Assembly (NCBI GenBank): GCA_012845835.1
Contig: JABAKD010000014.1
Coordinates: 8,209,074 to 8,273,073 of the forward strand
Source: Undaria pinnatifida
Lineage: Eukaryota > Sar > Phaeophyceae > Laminariales > Alariaceae
Direction of reading: 5' to 3'
DNA length: 64,000 nt
The notes under the pieces are model-generated. The model searched no databases and was not told where the DNA came from. It saw only the letters and a program-made list of their open reading frames with translations. Of this stretch, positions 44,370-53,962 are shown piece after piece. Position 1 is the first letter of the stretch, and every line of letters begins with the position of its first letter. The position numbers and the translations under genes are program-made.

Positions 44370-44593
44370 GGAGTTGGATGGTATAGTACCATCTTGGGGG
44401 TCTCGGCTGTCCGAGACTGTGTTTTGGCAGTAGGACTGATCGGAGTTAAGGGGAGGGAGACAAGGGTGTATTGCCTGGCACGAGGAAATACCGCAGAAAC
44501 GGGTTGCTGCGGTAGACGTGCCAGGCATGGGAAGTTTCCCTCCCAAACGTCACAGATATTAATGATGAACCAATTCGAAAGATAAACAACAAA
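44370..44593 (+). repeat. DIRS-order element, split direct repeat B2
   Basis: Right terminus of the element: 224 bp, copy of B1. It ends AACAAA at 44593, followed by CTGATGTATTATTTCC of the interrupted GR copy. Confidence 0.92.
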
Positions 44594-45000
44594 CTGATGT
44601 ATTATTTCCAAAAATGTCACATTTATCCCCTCAAAATAATGTATAGTTTCCAGGCATATATTGAGCTGCCCCCCCCCCCCCCCCCCCCCCCCCCTCCCGC
44701 CCCCCTCCAAACCCGCTCGCTTTTGATCAAAACCAGGCCCCCCTTTCACTTCACAGCTGTCAGATTTTGTCCCCCTCAGAAACGGGTTGTATATTTTCCG
44801 CGCACAGACTGACTAAAATCATCCTGTTGGCCGTGATAGCTACACTGTAGTTGTAAGGGGAGTCGCCGACCTATATCCTTAATGAGGACACACAACTCGT
44901 AATGCGCGCGATCGGAGTATCACACACAGCTTGCAAAGATGAGTTTCGACGAAATCTTCGATCTCACAGCTGGAGTGTATTTTAATTTTTATAATAATCT
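44594..45000 (-). repeat. GR family, copy H, right part
   Basis: Continues copy H after the insertion: CTGATGTATTATTTCC, a C tract (44670-44693), GATCAAAACCAGGCCCC, GCTGTCAGATTTTGTCCCCC, GGGGAGTCGCCGACC and the end GATCTCACAGCTGGAGTGTA near 44975. It matches copy J at 57.64-58.20 kb, with an internal length difference in the C-rich middle. Confidence 0.9.
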
Positions 45001-45386
45001 ATATTTCATTTTCTTGTATAATATAATGCGGGGAAGCAACTGAAGAAGATACTTGCTGGTGATGCAAGTCAGTTGCGCTCTTGAACCGAGCACACCACAC
45101 GTTTCGTCCCGCCGCGAATCACACGTAACACGGTTGACTTAGCTACCTGACATAAACGCAACACAACGCACCGGACCGCTAATTATGTTGATAAAAAAGA
45201 AGGCACAGCACCGAACCACATAGCGCACTACAGAATCGAATCACTCAGCGGAGTAGAACTAGGAGGGGATTTAACAAAAGTCAAGCAACGTCAGCTGTGA
45301 GTACGACCGCTTGACCGGAAATTTTACATTTGTGAAAACGAAGACAAAAACGAAGAACAGCAATGAACAATGAACGGCGAATTTAC
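45001..45386. repeat. CAGCAC-type and GR-like repeat remnants
   Basis: GAAGGCACAGCACCGAACC and AAACGCAACACAACGCACC recall the domain at 36.1-37.6 kb. GTCAGCTGTGAGTACGACCG near 45290 recalls the block at 36.47 and 38.13 kb. No gene apart from the candidate exon that starts further on. Confidence 0.45.
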
Positions 45387-45680
45387 CTCAATCACTGGGC
45401 TCCCCTCGGGCACAATCCACCCAAACTTGGGCTCTCCACCGTGGTGGATCCCAGTCACGCTTTCCACACAACGTGGAAATTCTTCCAGCCTGGTACGACC
45501 GGTACGACACACACAACAACAGCAGACGACGACGGAATATGCGTTTTCGTATCGTGGTTTGCATGCAAGAAAACGAGCTGCATTCATAGACTGTTCAAAT
45601 TTATAGAAATCATTTGCAACAAAAAGAAAGGTGGCGAACAACACGACAGCCGTCACCGCCGGCGCAAGAACGCGTCGCAA
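45387..45680 (-). CDS. Candidate exon of a membrane-anchored protein
   Basis: A 98-codon minus-strand frame runs from a possible acceptor (TTTAGCAG just before 45680) to a possible donor GAG/GTAAAT (exon end 45387, phase 0). It begins with basic residues, then the hydrophobic run LAPAVTAVVLFATFLFVAND, like the anchor of a type II membrane protein. FYKFEQSMNAARFLACKPRYE follows, and it ends in GIHHGGEPKFGWIVPEGSPVIEV, which reads as genuine protein. A Cys/Val-rich stretch between these parts may be a small intron. The first Met is internal, so the start is unknown. The plus strand is also open here (45363-45863), which lowers confidence. Function unknown. Confidence 0.3.
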
Positions 45681-45762
45681 CTGCTAAAGGCCATCGGCGT
45701 GGAGGTTCATCAAGCCAGACAGAGTGTTAACACGCGTACCTATCAATATATCACGGCCCGCA

Positions 45763-46251
45763 TCAAGCAATTACTGCTGTCGCTAGAAAAAAGCAACACA
45801 AAATCCTGCATTTCTCAAAAACACAAAGGCCTCTCAACCTCAATACATAATCCTGACTTATAACCCTTGTTACCAGCGCCAGCACCATCGCCGGCAATCC
45901 CAATCGACGGTGAACCCGCCGTGTCTTGCTCGCACCACTCGCAAGCTCTTTGAATCGGGCCAGAGCCCCAATGGGCTTGTTGATGTTGTAAAAAAGTGGA
46001 CAGCGTCCCTCCCCGTCGGTCTTCTGGCGATCGGAGATGCCGTAGAAGGACTGCGAATTTCTGCGTCTTTTTGAGAGAAAGTGCCCCTCGCAACCCGCTG
46101 TAGGGCAGGGCCAATCTTGGTTTCTTTCCGCTCCGACAACCGACCACCCTCCCTCTGAATCCTCCACCTCAGAGCCTCCGCCCAACGCCACAGCAGGACC
46201 CCCCCCCGATTTGGACTTTTTTTCAGGTGAAGAACGGTAAGTCGAAGACAT
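45763..46251 (-). CDS. Candidate exon, unknown cysteine-containing protein
   Basis: The frame starts at an ATG at 46251 (MSSTYRSSPEKKSKSGGG) and contains EVEDSEGGWSVVGAERNQ, then WPCPTAGCEGHFLSKRRRNS, which could be half of a Cys-x4-Cys...His metal site. GEGRCPLFYNINKPIGALARFKELA follows. After that the sequence reads less like protein, so a splice site may lie near 45930. No family is recognised. It lies about 90 bp upstream, on the same strand, of the exon with the membrane segment and could be part of the same gene. Confidence 0.3.
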   Translation of the reverse strand: MSSTYRSSPEKKSKSGGGPAVALGGGSEVEDSEGGWSVVGAERNQDWPCPTAGCEGHFLSKRRRNSQSFYGISDRQKTDGEGRCPLFYNINKPIGALARFKELASGASKTRRVHRRLGLPAMVLALVTRVISQDYVLRLRGLCVFEKCRILCCFFLATAVIA

Positions 46252-46308
46252 CCTCTCGGTTGGTCTTCTGCGTTGTGTGCGCGCGAGGCACTGGCTACAC
46301 CAAAACAA

Positions 46309-47000
46309 TTTTGCCCGCTACTTGAAGCTAAAAGATAACTGACTCTATCGGCACAGACAGGTGGCAGAAATAGTGTCGAACTCGAAGAAGGTTTAACTTG
46401 TAAACGAAAACGCAAGAGAAAGAAATAGCGAAACGGCAGGAACCAAATTTGAAGAAAGCACCTGACAAATGAAAAAGCAACAACTGGAAAAACCAGCAAA
46501 AAAAATAGAAATAAGTTGGGGCAAGAAATTATATACTTTAAAGTATCCCGCAAAGGCGGCAAATTAGCGGCAATTTGTGAGTAGTTCAACATGTTTACAG
46601 GAAGGAAAAAGAAAGTTAAAAAATGTTCAAATTCTCTATGATAATGTGATGAAGCAGGAAACTGTCCCGCACAGACAGGCCGCATATAAGCGGCAAATTG
46701 TGGGAAGTTCAAGTTATTACGCAGAAGAAACGCAGAAGGAAGGAAGCAAAAATCCCGAAATGTTCGAACAATCGTTTTTGCATCAAGCAAATTTAGCGGA
46801 AGCAACTGAAAAACTAAATAAACAACTAGCAAAACGAGCAGAACCAAAAATAATGAGCAAGAATGCAAAGAAAAGCTGGACCGTTCCGCTAAACAACTGG
46901 GAAAACGAGCAGAACCCAAAATAATGTGACGATAATGTGGCGAAGCAAGAATTCAAAGAAAAACTGGACCGTTCCGCAAGTAACGCGTGGAGGCGGTATC
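46309..47000. repeat. AT-rich degenerate repeats
   Basis: Phrases such as GCGGCAAATT.G, AACTGGAAAA..AGCA, GAGCAGAACC.AAAATAATG and AAGAAAA.CTGGACCGTTCCGC recur two to three times between 46.43 and 46.98 kb. The 115-residue plus-strand frame at 46577-46924 is Lys/Glu/Gln-rich and crosses these repeats. I treat it as non-coding, with modest confidence. Confidence 0.4.
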
Positions 47001-47589
47001 GAAGTGGGACCCTCGGAAATGCCAGGGGTGCACCAACCGAGCGCTTTCAGCAGAAAAAACTAGTAAGTATATTTATGTGAGTTGCGCGTACGTACGACAG
47101 CTGACAATGCGAGGCAGACGACCGGCGAGTGTTGCATGACGTGCCAGGCAATGCTGCCAAGGCGTGGGTCTTCTCGACCGGACGTCGGGTGGGTAGGGAG
47201 CAGGTATAAAGGCAGTGCCTGTTTCAGGCCCGACGCGCGGTCTCTCGCCCTGGCTCGTTGGCAATGCATCGTTGTCGTCGGAATAACACAACTCGTGGCA
47301 CGTATCGTGCGATGATAGTGCTGTATGATATCAAAACGGCAAATTAATGGTACGTATACAGCAGTAGTAAGTATACGATTTGTATTCCAGACGGCGGAAA
47401 ATTCAGCTTACCTCGAGAAAATGAACAGCCGAAAGGCGCCTGCCGACGGGATGTTTGGGAGGGGCCGAGTGTTTTCCATGAGTATCCCGCCAACAAAAAC
47501 ATAGTGCCCACTCCGCCTCTTGTAGCGTTCGCTTCGAAGCGGCCTTGTCCTTTTTACTGCTGTGTTGCAATAATAGACAAACTATTGTC
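47001..47589. other. No recognised gene; isolated TATA-like motif
   Basis: GGTATAAAGGCAGTG near 47199-47213 resembles a core promoter and is followed by a moderately GC-rich stretch without an identifiable gene. Nothing else is seen. Confidence 0.3.
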
Positions 47590-48355
47590 ACGGCGGTGGA
47601 TTATTCATTGCCTCGTATTAGAGGCCCGACAACAAAACCCTCGATTTTACGCCTCTGCAAAATGTCTCGACTTCTTTAACAGACTCGTATTCCGGCAGGC
47701 AACCACCGGTTCAGCCCATTTTCTTGCTAACAACGTGGGGTAGACACAGCCTATGCCGGTGATGCGGCGCCGACACCCGAGGCGCGCTCTCTCGCGATCA
47801 CGAGGGAATGTGTAGTGTCTTGATCTGGAGAGTTTTTTTACAACAAACAGTTTGTCCGCGGAATCCGGGATTTATCCCCCGCATAATGATGAGAGACTCC
47901 ACAAGAAATACACTCGTTTTTACGACTCTGCGAAATGTTTAGAGTTCTCTAACAGACTCGTATCCCGGCAGACAGCCGCCGATTCAGCCCGTTTTTCCAA
48001 TAGCAGCGTGGGGTCACTCTGGTGATGGGGGGCCTACACCCGGCGAGCTCTCTCGCGATCGCGGGAGGGGTGGCAAGTGTTTCGAACTCGAGTGGTATTT
48101 TACAACAAACGGTTTGCCCGCGGAATTCGGGATTCGTCCCACATAATTAGAGGCCACAGGAGACAAACACTCGTTTTTTACGACTCAGGACATGTCTAGA
48201 GTTCTTTAGAACACTCGTATTCCGGCATGCAGCCACCGATGCAACCCATTTTTGCGCTAGCAGCGTGGGGTGGGCACAGTCCACGCTGGTGGTGCGATGC
48301 CCGCCCGCGGCGCGCTCTCTGGCGATCACGGGGGAGTGTGCAATGTTTACTTTAG
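47590..48355. repeat. Three tandem units of about 260-270 bp
   Basis: Each unit carries ACTCGT.TTTACG.CTC.G..AATGT.T, then CAGACTCGTAT.CCGGCA, GC.ACCGAT.CA.CCC, CAGCGTGGGGT, CTCTC.CGATC.CG.GGG and ACAACAAAC.GTTTG.CCGCGGAAT.CGGGAT. Starts fall near 47632, 47905 and 48161. Divergence is moderate. No coding conservation is seen across units. Confidence 0.75.
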
Positions 48356-48484
48356 GCGGTTGTATTATTTTGTTTTTTTGCACTATTTATTGTGGCGGGT
48401 TTTCGTATACATCGGGAGTATGAAGACAACAGCAGTAGTAGTGATCTAATAGATATCAAGTAAAAGTTCCACCTAAAAAAAACA

Positions 48485-49655
48485 AACACGCAAACAAACA
48501 AACAAACAAACACGCAAACAAACAAACAAACAAACAAACAACAAACAAACAAACAAACAAACAAACAAACAAACAAACAAACAAACAAACAAACAAACAA
48601 ACAAACAAACAAACAAACAAACAAACAAACAAACAAACAAACAAACAAACAACAAACAAACAAACAAACAAACAAACAAACAAACAAACAAACAAACAAA
48701 CAACAAACAAACAAACAAACAAACAAACAAACAAACAAACAAACAAACAAACAAACAAACAAACAACAAACAAACAAACAAACAAACAAACAAACAAACA
48801 AACAAACAAACAAACAAACAAACAAACAAACAAACAAACAAACAACAAACAAACAAACAAACAAACAAACAAACAAACAAACAAACAAACAAACAAACAA
48901 ACAAACAAACAAACAAACAAACAAACAAACAAACAAACAAACAAACAAACAAACAAACAAACAAACAAACAAACAAACAAACAAACAAACAAACAAACAA
49001 ACAAACAAACAAACAAACAAACAAACAAACAAACAAACAAACAAACAAACAAACAAACAAACAAACAAACAAACAAACAAACAAACAAACAAACAAACAA
49101 ACAAACAAACAAACAAACAAACAAACAAACAAACAAACAAACAAACAAACAAACAAACAAACAAACAAACAAACAAACAAACAAACAAACAACAAACAAA
49201 CAAACAAACAAACAAACAAACAACAAACAAACAAACAAACAAACAACAAACAAACAAACAACAAACAAACAAACAAACAAACAAACAAACAAACAAACAA
49301 ACAAACAAACAAACAAACAAACAAACAAACAAACAAACAAACAAACAAACAAACAAACAAACAAACAAACAAACAAACAAACAAACAAACAAACAAACAA
49401 ACAAACAAACAAACAAACAAACAAACAACAACACACACACACACACACACAAACAAACAAACAAACAAACAAACAAACAAACAAACAAACAAACAAACAA
49501 ACAAACAAACAAACAAACAAACAAACAAACAAACAAACAAACAAACAAACAAACAAACAAACAAACAAACAAACAAACAAACAAACAAATAAACAAACAA
49601 ACAAACAAACAAACAAACAAACACACACACACACACACACAAACAAACAAACAAA
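48485..49655. repeat. (AAAC)n microsatellite, about 1.17 kb
   Basis: A nearly pure AAAC tract with about ten one-base-short interruptions (CAACAAAC) and two internal (AC)n blocks (about 49429-49450 and 49621-49640). The complementary strand is open in all three frames as Cys-Leu-Phe-Val repeats of over 400 residues. This follows from a 4-base period with no stop codon and is not protein coding. The tract ends at a tRNA-like SINE head and reads as that element's (TTTG)n tail. Confidence 0.97.
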
Positions 49656-49659
49656 CAAA

Positions 49660-49760
49660 AACAAAAAAAGACGGGAGTCTGTGAGACACGAACCCACGGC
49701 TCCAAGTTGATACGCTGTCACCAAAACATTACACATGTAAAAGTCCCACCCTTGAAAAGA
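49660..49760 (-). repeat. SINE-C head, tRNA-like, with expanded (TTTG)n tail
   Basis: On the minus strand, GTTTTGGTGACAGCGTATC (A-box-like) is followed about 20 bp later by GTGGGTTCGTGTCTCAC, a good polymerase III B box. GACTCCCGTCTTTTTTTG and the TTTG tail come next. The order of promoter head, short body and simple 3' tail is that of a tRNA-derived SINE. Only one head was found, so the body is very short or truncated. Confidence 0.6.
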
Positions 49761-51010
49761 ACAACAAATAAACAACAGAAGTGCAGTGCACAGCAGCAGC
49801 GTATATCCAGTCCGTCCCGTCCTTCCTGACTTGTTATGGTCGCTCCAATATGAGTGATTGTATCTCATCCATGACATGTCATTCTCGTTTTTCTTGGACC
49901 GCACTTCTTTTCAGTTCTATCCACTCGTATAAAAAATGCCTTCATCACGAAATGTTCACCTGTGTGTTTGCCGCGGATAAAGGAAGTCTTTCCGTTTTTC
50001 AGCATGTAAACAGCTTAGCAATGCACTTGAACATGGCACTAAGGTTTCCTGGTTCCCCTCAGTCACTACCGGACGGTACTGCTGTAGCACATAAGGCTGA
50101 GCTCAAACCTTGATTCCGCACACAACGAAGGTTGAAGCAAGGAACCAATACCGACTGAATGTACAAGTGATTTGCTTATTTCTTGTGTAGTTATTTTTCC
50201 GTGATCTGTGTATGAAACGGTAATACAATTTCTGTCGCGGGGGTGGTTGTGGTATGTAATGTGGCAACAACAATACAAACTGCGTGTGAAGTGGTGATCT
50301 CCGAACGGTTGCAGGGTTGCTGGTGTTGGGAAGAATTCTCCTCATGGTTCCGTTGTCGTTATTCATCTCTCCCAAGGCCCGCTGTCTACACGTACTAAGT
50401 CTTATGTTCGTAATACACACCAGTTTTAGTGTTGCCGATGGTCCTCTGAAAATAATGCTAAAGGACAAACACAGTGGAGAGTTTTGGGCAGTGACGATGT
50501 CTAGGGAGTGGGGAGTCCAAGATCCAACATGAGCCACTGATACTGTCGCCTACATTCTTGCCCATCTATGACGGCCCTGGATGTGACCGTGACAGCTACT
50601 ATCACTGGTCACCTGGCCTTACCCCAACCATGACATGGTTTCATGTCGAATCTGACAGACTCTACGACGATACCCCCCTCCACGAAACCAGCGGTAAATT
50701 TTATGACTGCCCGACACGAGGAAGCATGCCATGAGAAATTTCTTGAGAAACATTTTTTAGGCGGTAATTTTTTACTCACAAAGGATTACCGAAGGATGAG
50801 GTCGGGTAGGCACGAACCACCAGTCATATTTAAGGAGATATGGCCAGGAGATACGACCAGGAGATGGTCTCGCAACCATCTATTACAGACCATTAATATC
50901 AACCTACAGAAAGCACTGCGCAACAACATGCGATATTCTGAGGAGTACATATACCAGCATGTGCGCTGCTATAAATATATACTATATGCTATCATTTAAG
51001 TCGCAGCGGT
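49761..51010. other. No recognised gene
   Basis: Frames here include 50066-50537 minus (144 residues), 50344-50532 plus (VADGPLKIMLKDKHSGEFW, protein-like) and 50643-50999 plus (118 residues, ATG start). None carries a recognised domain and the first two overlap on opposite strands. Any of them could be a small exon; I cannot choose. Confidence 0.3.
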
Positions 51011-51011
51011 T

Positions 51012-51100
51012 TATTACACACACAGCTTGCAAATATGAGTCTCGAGGAAACCATAATGTTTAAGTCTTCGACCCACAGCTGGAGGAATGCTTTTTTATAG
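51012..51100 (-). repeat. GR family terminal fragment
   Basis: TTACACACACAGCTTGCAAATATGAGT and CTTCGACCCACAGCTGGAGGAA correspond to the last 90 bp of inverted GR copies. Diverged and isolated. Confidence 0.6.
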
Positions 51101-51128
51101 ACTATATAGAATTATATATATATATTTG

Positions 51129-51210
51129 TGTACAACACTGGGTGTGCTGGATGTCGACGAGTAGAAGAACGGTTTAATGTGAAGAACACACACACACACA
51201 CACACACAAC
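51129..51210 (+). repeat. (CA)n-tailed retroelement 3' end, first of three copies
   Basis: CACTGGGTGTGCTGGATGTC, GACGAGTAGAAGAACGG and TTTAATGTGAAGAACACACAC, then (AC)n. It is almost identical to 62.03-62.09 kb (inverted) and diverged at 52.69-52.76 kb. A unique body ending in a simple repeat suggests a LINE- or SINE-type 3' terminus. Confidence 0.7.
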
Positions 51211-51439
51211 TACAATAGTACCGGTACAACGACAGACCGTCAACACAGGAGCTGAAACACAGAGCACATTTTAGGACACAAACCAGTCTCGCAATACCCC
51301 GTCTGCCTTCGGAATCGCAACACTTCGAATCAACACCCTGAATCTCACTCGAAGACGGCCTCATTCCACCTGAAAAATAGACACGGCCATCCTACCCAAC
51401 AAGAAGAGCTGATACACATTCATTAATGGTCGCGCAACG

Positions 51440-52678
51440 ATGACGAGCATCGCCCTGCACCCAGCAATGACCACCATCGTTTTCGCCAGTTTGGTTCTTG
51501 CTGCCAGCATTACTTCCATCGCGGCGGACAACGCGACTGCTCTTTCGCCAGAATCGCATGACATCTACCACGGCAGTAATGAGCAAGGCTTATTGCCAGC
51601 GATTTTGCTCGCTCTACCAGACGGCTCTGCCAAGGAGAGTACTCTACTAGCCTGGTCCATCTGGGCGGACGACATTGTCAGCTCGCACCGCACACCACCA
51701 GCTGTGTGGATAATTTGCACTGACACCGCAGATGCAGCTAGGGTAGTCCAAACTCCACACGTGATGCCTTTTGTAGTCAGCGACGAGGCAACATGGGCGG
51801 ACGTTACAGAAAACGTCTTGGCGAAAAGTCCCACAATATTAGGTGTAGGGCTTCTCGGCGAGGGCGCCTTGCCCCATCCTGATCTCCGTGATTCTGTCGA
51901 GTCGATGAAGCTTGCTCTCTTTGAAGCCGTCCCGCCGACAGCAATACTAACGCGCTCACGTGAAAACAGCGGCCTATCCGGCGAGGGGAGGTGGCTGTCG
52001 GCTAATTTCGTGTCGCAATTGTGGTGCAACCGCGCTGCGATGGGACTGGCCTCAGTGGCGGAGGGAGGGAAATTGGAGAGTCTTTTTGTACGGGATGTCA
52101 GTCTTCTCCAAGTGCTACCGCTCTTGGTACGCGACGCTGTTGACAAGGGATTGGTGCTGGTAGATGGGACACACGTAATCGGTTCAGTATTTGATGTCCC
52201 TGCCCCTTCTCCTGGTGCTGCCCTGGCCAGTGGCAGCCAACACTACCCTGGCATTCCGTCGCGCCGATATAAAGGAGAGACACATCTTGAGGTCGTGGAA
52301 GAAGCTGAATCTGAATTTTACATCGGCAGTTTGGGTTTGGCGCTTGTGTACAACGGAGATTTTGCTAGAGATGGAAATCAGAGAGGCAATCTTCACGAGA
52401 ATGAAGGCGAAGCCGCTACTGATAAGACTGCTGCTGATGCTTTGGTAACGACCGCCAGCATCGCGAAAGCGCCTTGGCCTCCAGAGTATGTGCTTGAGAC
52501 GGTCGCGATGAATACGACGTCGGCAGCGTCCAAGGGACTGGTGTTGATCTCCAACGTTAACTGCGGGTACCTGGATATGGCAACGAACTTTTGGTTGTCG
52601 GTTCGTCACAACAGCAACGCAAAGGTCAGTGGACCTTTTTCGAAGAGCACTACCAATATGTTTGTGCAATCTCTCTAG
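51440..52678 (+). CDS. Secreted or Golgi glycosyltransferase-like protein, first exon(s)
   Basis: 412 codons from ATG 51440, intact. The N-terminus (a second Met at residue 10, then TTIVFASLVLAASITSIAAD) is a typical signal peptide. A long middle region follows, with no recognised domain but good protein character, and potential N-glycosylation near the N-terminus (NAT). At about residues 380-398, NVNCGYLDMATNFWLSVR matches the entry motif of nucleotide-diphospho-sugar transferase proteins, where [NT].GY.D...NFL..[VA]R precedes the Rossmann core. The frame continues only 18 codons past a candidate donor AAG/GTCAGT at 52625 (phase 0), so the catalytic part with its DxD probably lies in another exon. 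None was found downstream within 1 kb, so truncation is possible. Best host-gene candidate here; the function is inferred from one motif. Confidence 0.55.
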   Translation: MTSIALHPAMTTIVFASLVLAASITSIAADNATALSPESHDIYHGSNEQGLLPAILLALPDGSAKESTLLAWSIWADDIVSSHRTPPAVWIICTDTADAARVVQTPHVMPFVVSDEATWADVTENVLAKSPTILGVGLLGEGALPHPDLRDSVESMKLALFEAVPPTAILTRSRENSGLSGEGRWLSANFVSQLWCNRAAMGLASVAEGGKLESLFVRDVSLLQVLPLLVRDAVDKGLVLVDGTHVIGSVFDVPAPSPGAALASGSQHYPGIPSRRYKGETHLEVVEEAESEFYIGSLGLALVYNGDFARDGNQRGNLHENEGEAATDKTAADALVTTASIAKAPWPPEYVLETVAMNTTSAASKGLVLISNVNCGYLDMATNFWLSVRHNSNAKVSGPFSKSTTNMFVQSL

Positions 52679-52682
52679 GATG

Positions 52683-52765
52683 AGGAATCAGCATGGACAC
52701 CGGGTGTGCAGATGTCGTTGGATAGAACTAATGGTATAATGTGAAGACAACACACAGCTGGGCTT
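52683..52765 (+). repeat. (CA)n-tailed retroelement 3' end, diverged copy
   Basis: TGAGGAATCAGCATGGACACC, GGGTGTGCAGATGTCG and GGTATAATGTGAAGACAACAC align with 62.03-62.11 kb (inverted), including the AATCAGTACGGACAC block absent from the copy at 51.1 kb. It lies 5 bp after the stop of the glycosyltransferase-like frame. Confidence 0.6.
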
Positions 52766-52863
52766 ACAGACCACTCATATTTGGTGTATGTGTCTAGGCT
52801 ATCGTAAAGACGGGAGACACATGCTACATGCTACCACCATTGAGGCGCGCCCGTTCTTTTATA

Positions 52864-52998
52864 CAGTAGCGGCTACGGTTTAAGAGAACTTTTTTAAGAG
52901 AAATTACGGATTTAAGAGAGAGGAATTGGCTTGTACCAATCAAAATCGATTTAAGAGAGGATTTCTATTGCTTCCGAGATTATCAAAATCGAACCATT
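52864..52998 (+). mobile_element. MITE-2 fragment, left end
   Basis: TA then CAGTAGCGGCTACGGTTTAA, followed by AAGAGA repeats, ATTACGGATTTAAGAGAG and ATTGGCTTGTACCAATC. It matches the right end and centre of the copy at 53.6 kb; its own right end is missing. Confidence 0.6.
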
Positions 52999-52999
52999 T

Positions 53000-53600
53000 G
53001 GAAACCACGTGGACACACACATCACACACACAGATTGTGTTCAGGCTGACAGGTCGCGAGGGTAGCGTTAGTTTCTTGGGTTTGTGTTATTTGTAGGGCG
53101 AGCACTTGATGTCTTGATAATGTAATTTTTTTTTTTTTCGTTGACTCGTGTTTTGTCGGGGGTTTAAATCGATGGGATGAGAGGTTGAGGGTGTTGTGTT
53201 GAGGGTACGGTGGGAGGAAGGGGTGCAGTGTGTGAACGGGTGCGTCTTTCTTGAGTGCTGGTACATTCGTAGCCTCGTGTTGTCCTTCTAGAAGAGGTGC
53301 GAGCATGAAACACACCTATAAAACAACAACAAAACCACTACTGTACCGACTTTTCGTGTCCACGTGCAAAATGTGCATCGTATGACACGACGATGATTTA
53401 TTTTCCAAGCGCAGATCCACCAAAAGCGCACCACGTACTTGGGTCCACGTGCTCGCCAACCAAGAGAATGAGCGGTGTTTGGAGGTAGCCCGACGTGGTA
53501 ACGTTTGCTGCGTTGCGCGACATTGAATGATACACTCTCCACGACCTCCTACGCCATATAGTTCGGACAAGAGCGTCTCTCTCTGGCGCGCTTTCGATTT
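53000..53600. other. No recognised gene
   Basis: Includes short minus-strand frames (53022-53570) with no domain. Nothing identifiable. Confidence 0.4.
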
Positions 53601-53605
53601 GGCTA

Positions 53606-53717
53606 CAGTATAAGAGAATATTCTTTTATACCGTAGCCGAGACGGTATAAGAGAAAGCCGGATTTAAGAGAGAGAAATTGGCTTGTACCGACCCTCTCTT
53701 AAACCGTAGCCGCTACT
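53606..53717. mobile_element. MITE-2, 112 bp, TA-flanked
   Basis: Flanked by TA on both sides (53604-53605 and 53718-53719). The right terminus read outward-in is CAGTAGCGGCTACGGTTTAA. The left is CAGTATAAGAGAA, the same end lacking the GCGGCTACGGT portion, which reappears 20 bp inside. TA duplication and CAGT ends fit Tc1/mariner-type MITEs. No coding capacity. Confidence 0.65.
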
Positions 53718-53962
53718 GTAACGCTCTATAGGAGCTCTGCTCTCCCCCCACAAACGCATCTTGAGTAGACTCAGGTGCAACCCGACGAGATAACCCATCA
53801 CAGCAGTTGATATCGCAGAATAGGAATGACATCCATCCCGACGATTTTTGGGGTCCGAAAGTGAGACCCTCGTCATTCAGGGGAAAAAAAAGGTCAAAAA
53901 CGCTAGAAAACGCTTCCTCTATTTATTTATTACTCTAGTCCTCCGGAGCATTTCTCATACTA

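Larger units (their letters stand above)
38487..44593 (+). mobile_element. DIRS-order tyrosine-recombinase retrotransposon, apparently intact, 6.1 kb
   Basis: The structure is A1 (38487-38837), three ORFs (38968-43721), B1 (43752-43975), A2 (43976-44251), a 118-bp spacer, then B2 (44370-44593). This A1-B1A2-B2 split direct repeat arrangement is the hallmark of PAT- and Ngaro-type elements in the DIRS order. The recombinase replaces an integrase; integration goes through a circular intermediate and leaves no target duplication. A1 and A2 differ by one base (38569 T, 44058 C) plus a 75-bp duplication in A1. B1 and B2 differ by one base (43827 A, 44445 G). All three frames are open. No methyltransferase or hydrolase domain was recognised. 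Confidence 0.92.

Noticed and set aside
38487-44593. LTR retrotransposon with long terminal repeats
   Set aside because: The repeats are split (A1, B1A2, B2), no DDE integrase or aspartic protease is seen, a tyrosine recombinase is encoded, and there is no target-site duplication.
47199-47213. TATA-box promoter
   Set aside because: A lone TATAAA match with no downstream gene; expected by chance in this much sequence.
48352-49904. Three overlapping minus-strand frames of 410-482 residues made of Cys-Leu-Phe-Val repeats
   Set aside because: They are translations of the (GTTT)n strand. A 4-base repeat without stop codons is open in all frames; no unique protein sequence exists apart from short flanks.
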